This document shows positions 62,799-64,000 of a DNA stretch of 64,000 nucleotides, one piece after another. The notes below the pieces were generated by a model that had not been told where the DNA came from, did no database searches, and saw only the letters and a program-made list of their open reading frames with translations. The stretch lies in assembly GCF_036108815.1 (NCBI RefSeq), contig NZ_CP107985.1, positions 7,003,501 to 7,067,500 on the forward strand, in the 5' to 3' direction. Each line of letters starts with the position of its first letter. Within the stretch, counting starts at the first letter, position 1. Origin of the DNA: Streptomyces sp. NBC_00353. Its GTDB lineage: Bacteria; Actinomycetota; Actinomycetes; Streptomycetales; Streptomycetaceae. The position numbers and the translations under genes are program-made.

Positions 62799-64000
62799 TC
62801 AGCGGCGGTAGCCGAGGACCGTCATCATGTTCGCGTTCGAGTGGTAGACGTTGTGGCAGTGGAGCATCCACAGCCCCGGGTTGTCCGCGTCGAACTCCAC
62901 AGCCACCGAGCTGTTGGGCAGGACGACCGCCGTGTCCTTGCGCGCCCCGGGAGCCCTGTCGAGCACCGAACGCGGTCCCGCAGATCCCGCGAGCGCGAAC
63001 GTGTGCCCGTGCAGGTGGATCGGGTGCCACATCTCCGTGATGTTGTAGAACTCCAGCCGGACCCGCTCGCCCGCCTTGACCGGATGGCGCCAATCGGGGT
63101 CGTACCTCCTGTGGTCGAAGCCCCAGTCGAACGCCCTCATGCTGCCGGTCAGCTTGATCCGGATCGTCCGGTCTGGCTCCCGGGCGGCCAGTGCCACGGA
63201 CTTGTCCGCCCTCAGCTCGGGGGCCGACACCAGCTGCCCGTTCAGCTCCTTCGGCCATACGGAGGCCTTCGGCGCCGCGCCACCGCCGGTACGGAGCAGG
63301 GCCAGCGCCGACATGTTCCTCCCTTCGGCGACCGCCGTCAGCGGGAACACCCCGTCCCCGGCGGTGACCAGCACGTCGTACCGCTCGCCCATGCCCAGCA
63401 GCAGTGCGTCCGTCGTGGTGTGCCGGACCGGGAAGCCGTCCGCGTGCGTGATGGTCATCCGGTGGCCGCCGAGCGCGACGCGGAAAGGGGTGTCGCCGCC
63501 CGCGTTGATGATGCGCACCCGGATCCGGTCGCCGGGCTTCGCGGTGAATGTGCTCGGGTCCTTCGGGATGCGGCCGTTGATCAGGTAGTGCGGGTAGGCG
63601 ACATCGGTCGCGGCGCCGCGGAGCAGTTCGCTCCTGGCGTCCATCAGCACCCGCGAGGGCCCGGACCGGGAACCGGGCTTGTCATCGGACCCGGAGGACC
63701 CGTGATTCATCCCCTCCATGCTGCCCATACCGTGGGAGAGCTCGTTGAGCACCGCGTCCGGCGTGGAACCCCCCACCCCGTCGACCCAGTCGTCGAGCAT
63801 GACGACCCACTCCTTGTCGTACGACAGGGGCTCCTTCGGGTCCTCGACGATCAGCGGAGCGTACAGGCCACGGTCCTGCTGCACGCCCACGTGTGGATGG
63901 AACCAGTACGTCCCCGTCTGTCGCACCGCGAAGCGGTACGCGAACTCCGCGCCCGCCTTGATGCCCGGCTGTGTCAGACCGGGAACGCCGTCCATGTCGT
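62799..64000 (-). CDS. multicopper oxidase (C-terminal part, cut by window end)
   Basis: At least 400 residues of a laccase-like multicopper oxidase; the N-terminus lies beyond 64000. Copper-binding motifs: TYWFHPHVGVQQ, MWHPIHLHGHTFAL and LWMLHCHNVYHSNANMM, the last giving the type 1 site with Met as axial ligand. A Met/His-rich loop (NELSHGMGSMEGMNHGSSG) between domains recalls CueO-type copper tolerance proteins. It may detoxify copper or oxidise phenols outside the cell. The Met codon at 63995 is internal, since the frame continues to the edge. Confidence 0.9.
   Translation of the reverse strand, partial: DMDGVPGLTQPGIKAGAEFAYRFAVRQTGTYWFHPHVGVQQDRGLYAPLIVEDPKEPLSYDKEWVVMLDDWVDGVGGSTPDAVLNELSHGMGSMEGMNHGSSGSDDKPGSRSGPSRVLMDARSELLRGAATDVAYPHYLINGRIPKDPSTFTAKPGDRIRVRIINAGGDTPFRVALGGHRMTITHADGFPVRHTTTDALLLGMGERYDVLVTAGDGVFPLTAVAEGRNMSALALLRTGGGAAPKASVWPKELNGQLVSAPELRADKSVALAAREPDRTIRIKLTGSMRAFDWGFDHRRYDPDWRHPVKAGERVRLEFYNITEMWHPIHLHGHTFALAGSAGPRSVLDRAPGARKDTAVVLPNSSVAVEFDADNPGLWMLHCHNVYHSNANMMTVLGYRR

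Overview
The window is actinobacterial chromosome, almost certainly Streptomyces. It has very high GC with strong third-position G/C bias, GTG and TTG starts, Tat signal peptides, a gamma-butyrolactone receptor/synthase pair, an AfsR-type regulator, F420 enzymes and a perfect CebR cellulose operator. No rRNA, tRNA, CRISPR array, transposase or phage gene was recognised.

Left part (about 1-28 kb) looks accessory. It opens with roughly 790 bases without a recognisable gene, then a decayed copy of the C-terminus of the neighbouring secreted DUF1906/FG-GAP protein (1215-3248). A three-gene minus-strand operon follows: a Cys-rich double-psi barrel-like protein, a Tat-exported protein and a MauE-like membrane protein. 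Next come an alpha/beta hydrolase and an RNA-repair-type operon (archease, CapA-like phosphoesterase, RtcB ligase). After an F420-type oxidoreductase and a winged-helix protein lies a plus-strand cellulose-degradation block: GH10, GH48, GH12 and GH6 enzymes, all ending in related CBM3 modules and headed by the CebR operator. A gamma-butyrolactone cluster (scbR-like, divergent scbA-like, epimerase-like reductase) is at 23.9-26.6 kb.

Right part (about 28-64 kb) looks like conserved core. It holds phoD, a Gfo/Idh/MocA oxidoreductase, an MFS exporter, a lipoprotein, an Rsm22-type methyltransferase, a DDAH-like hydrolase and a primase/polymerase-like protein. The iron-uptake operon efeO-efeB-efeU with a lipoprotein follows, and near it a heme oxygenase; both carry a putative iron box with the same 10-base core. 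Then come map, npdG, an M50 protease, a large AfsR/SARP regulator with a possible leader peptide, a DrrAB-like ABC exporter, panB, a DHA2 exporter with a 19-bp palindrome and a TetR gene, an EEP phosphatase, another MFS exporter, nadE, and a multicopper oxidase cut by the window end.

Recurring regulatory patterns are: four genes (rsm22-like, map, npdG, nadE) with a -10-like hexamer exactly 7 nt before the start codon, which suggests leaderless mRNAs; long GC hairpins between most convergent gene pairs; and candidate operators for CebR, the iron repressor and TetR. The most interesting leads are the MauE/Cys-rich/Tat operon, the archease-CapA-RtcB operon, the module-homogenised cellulase block, and the 128-bp overlap between efeU and the next lipoprotein gene.
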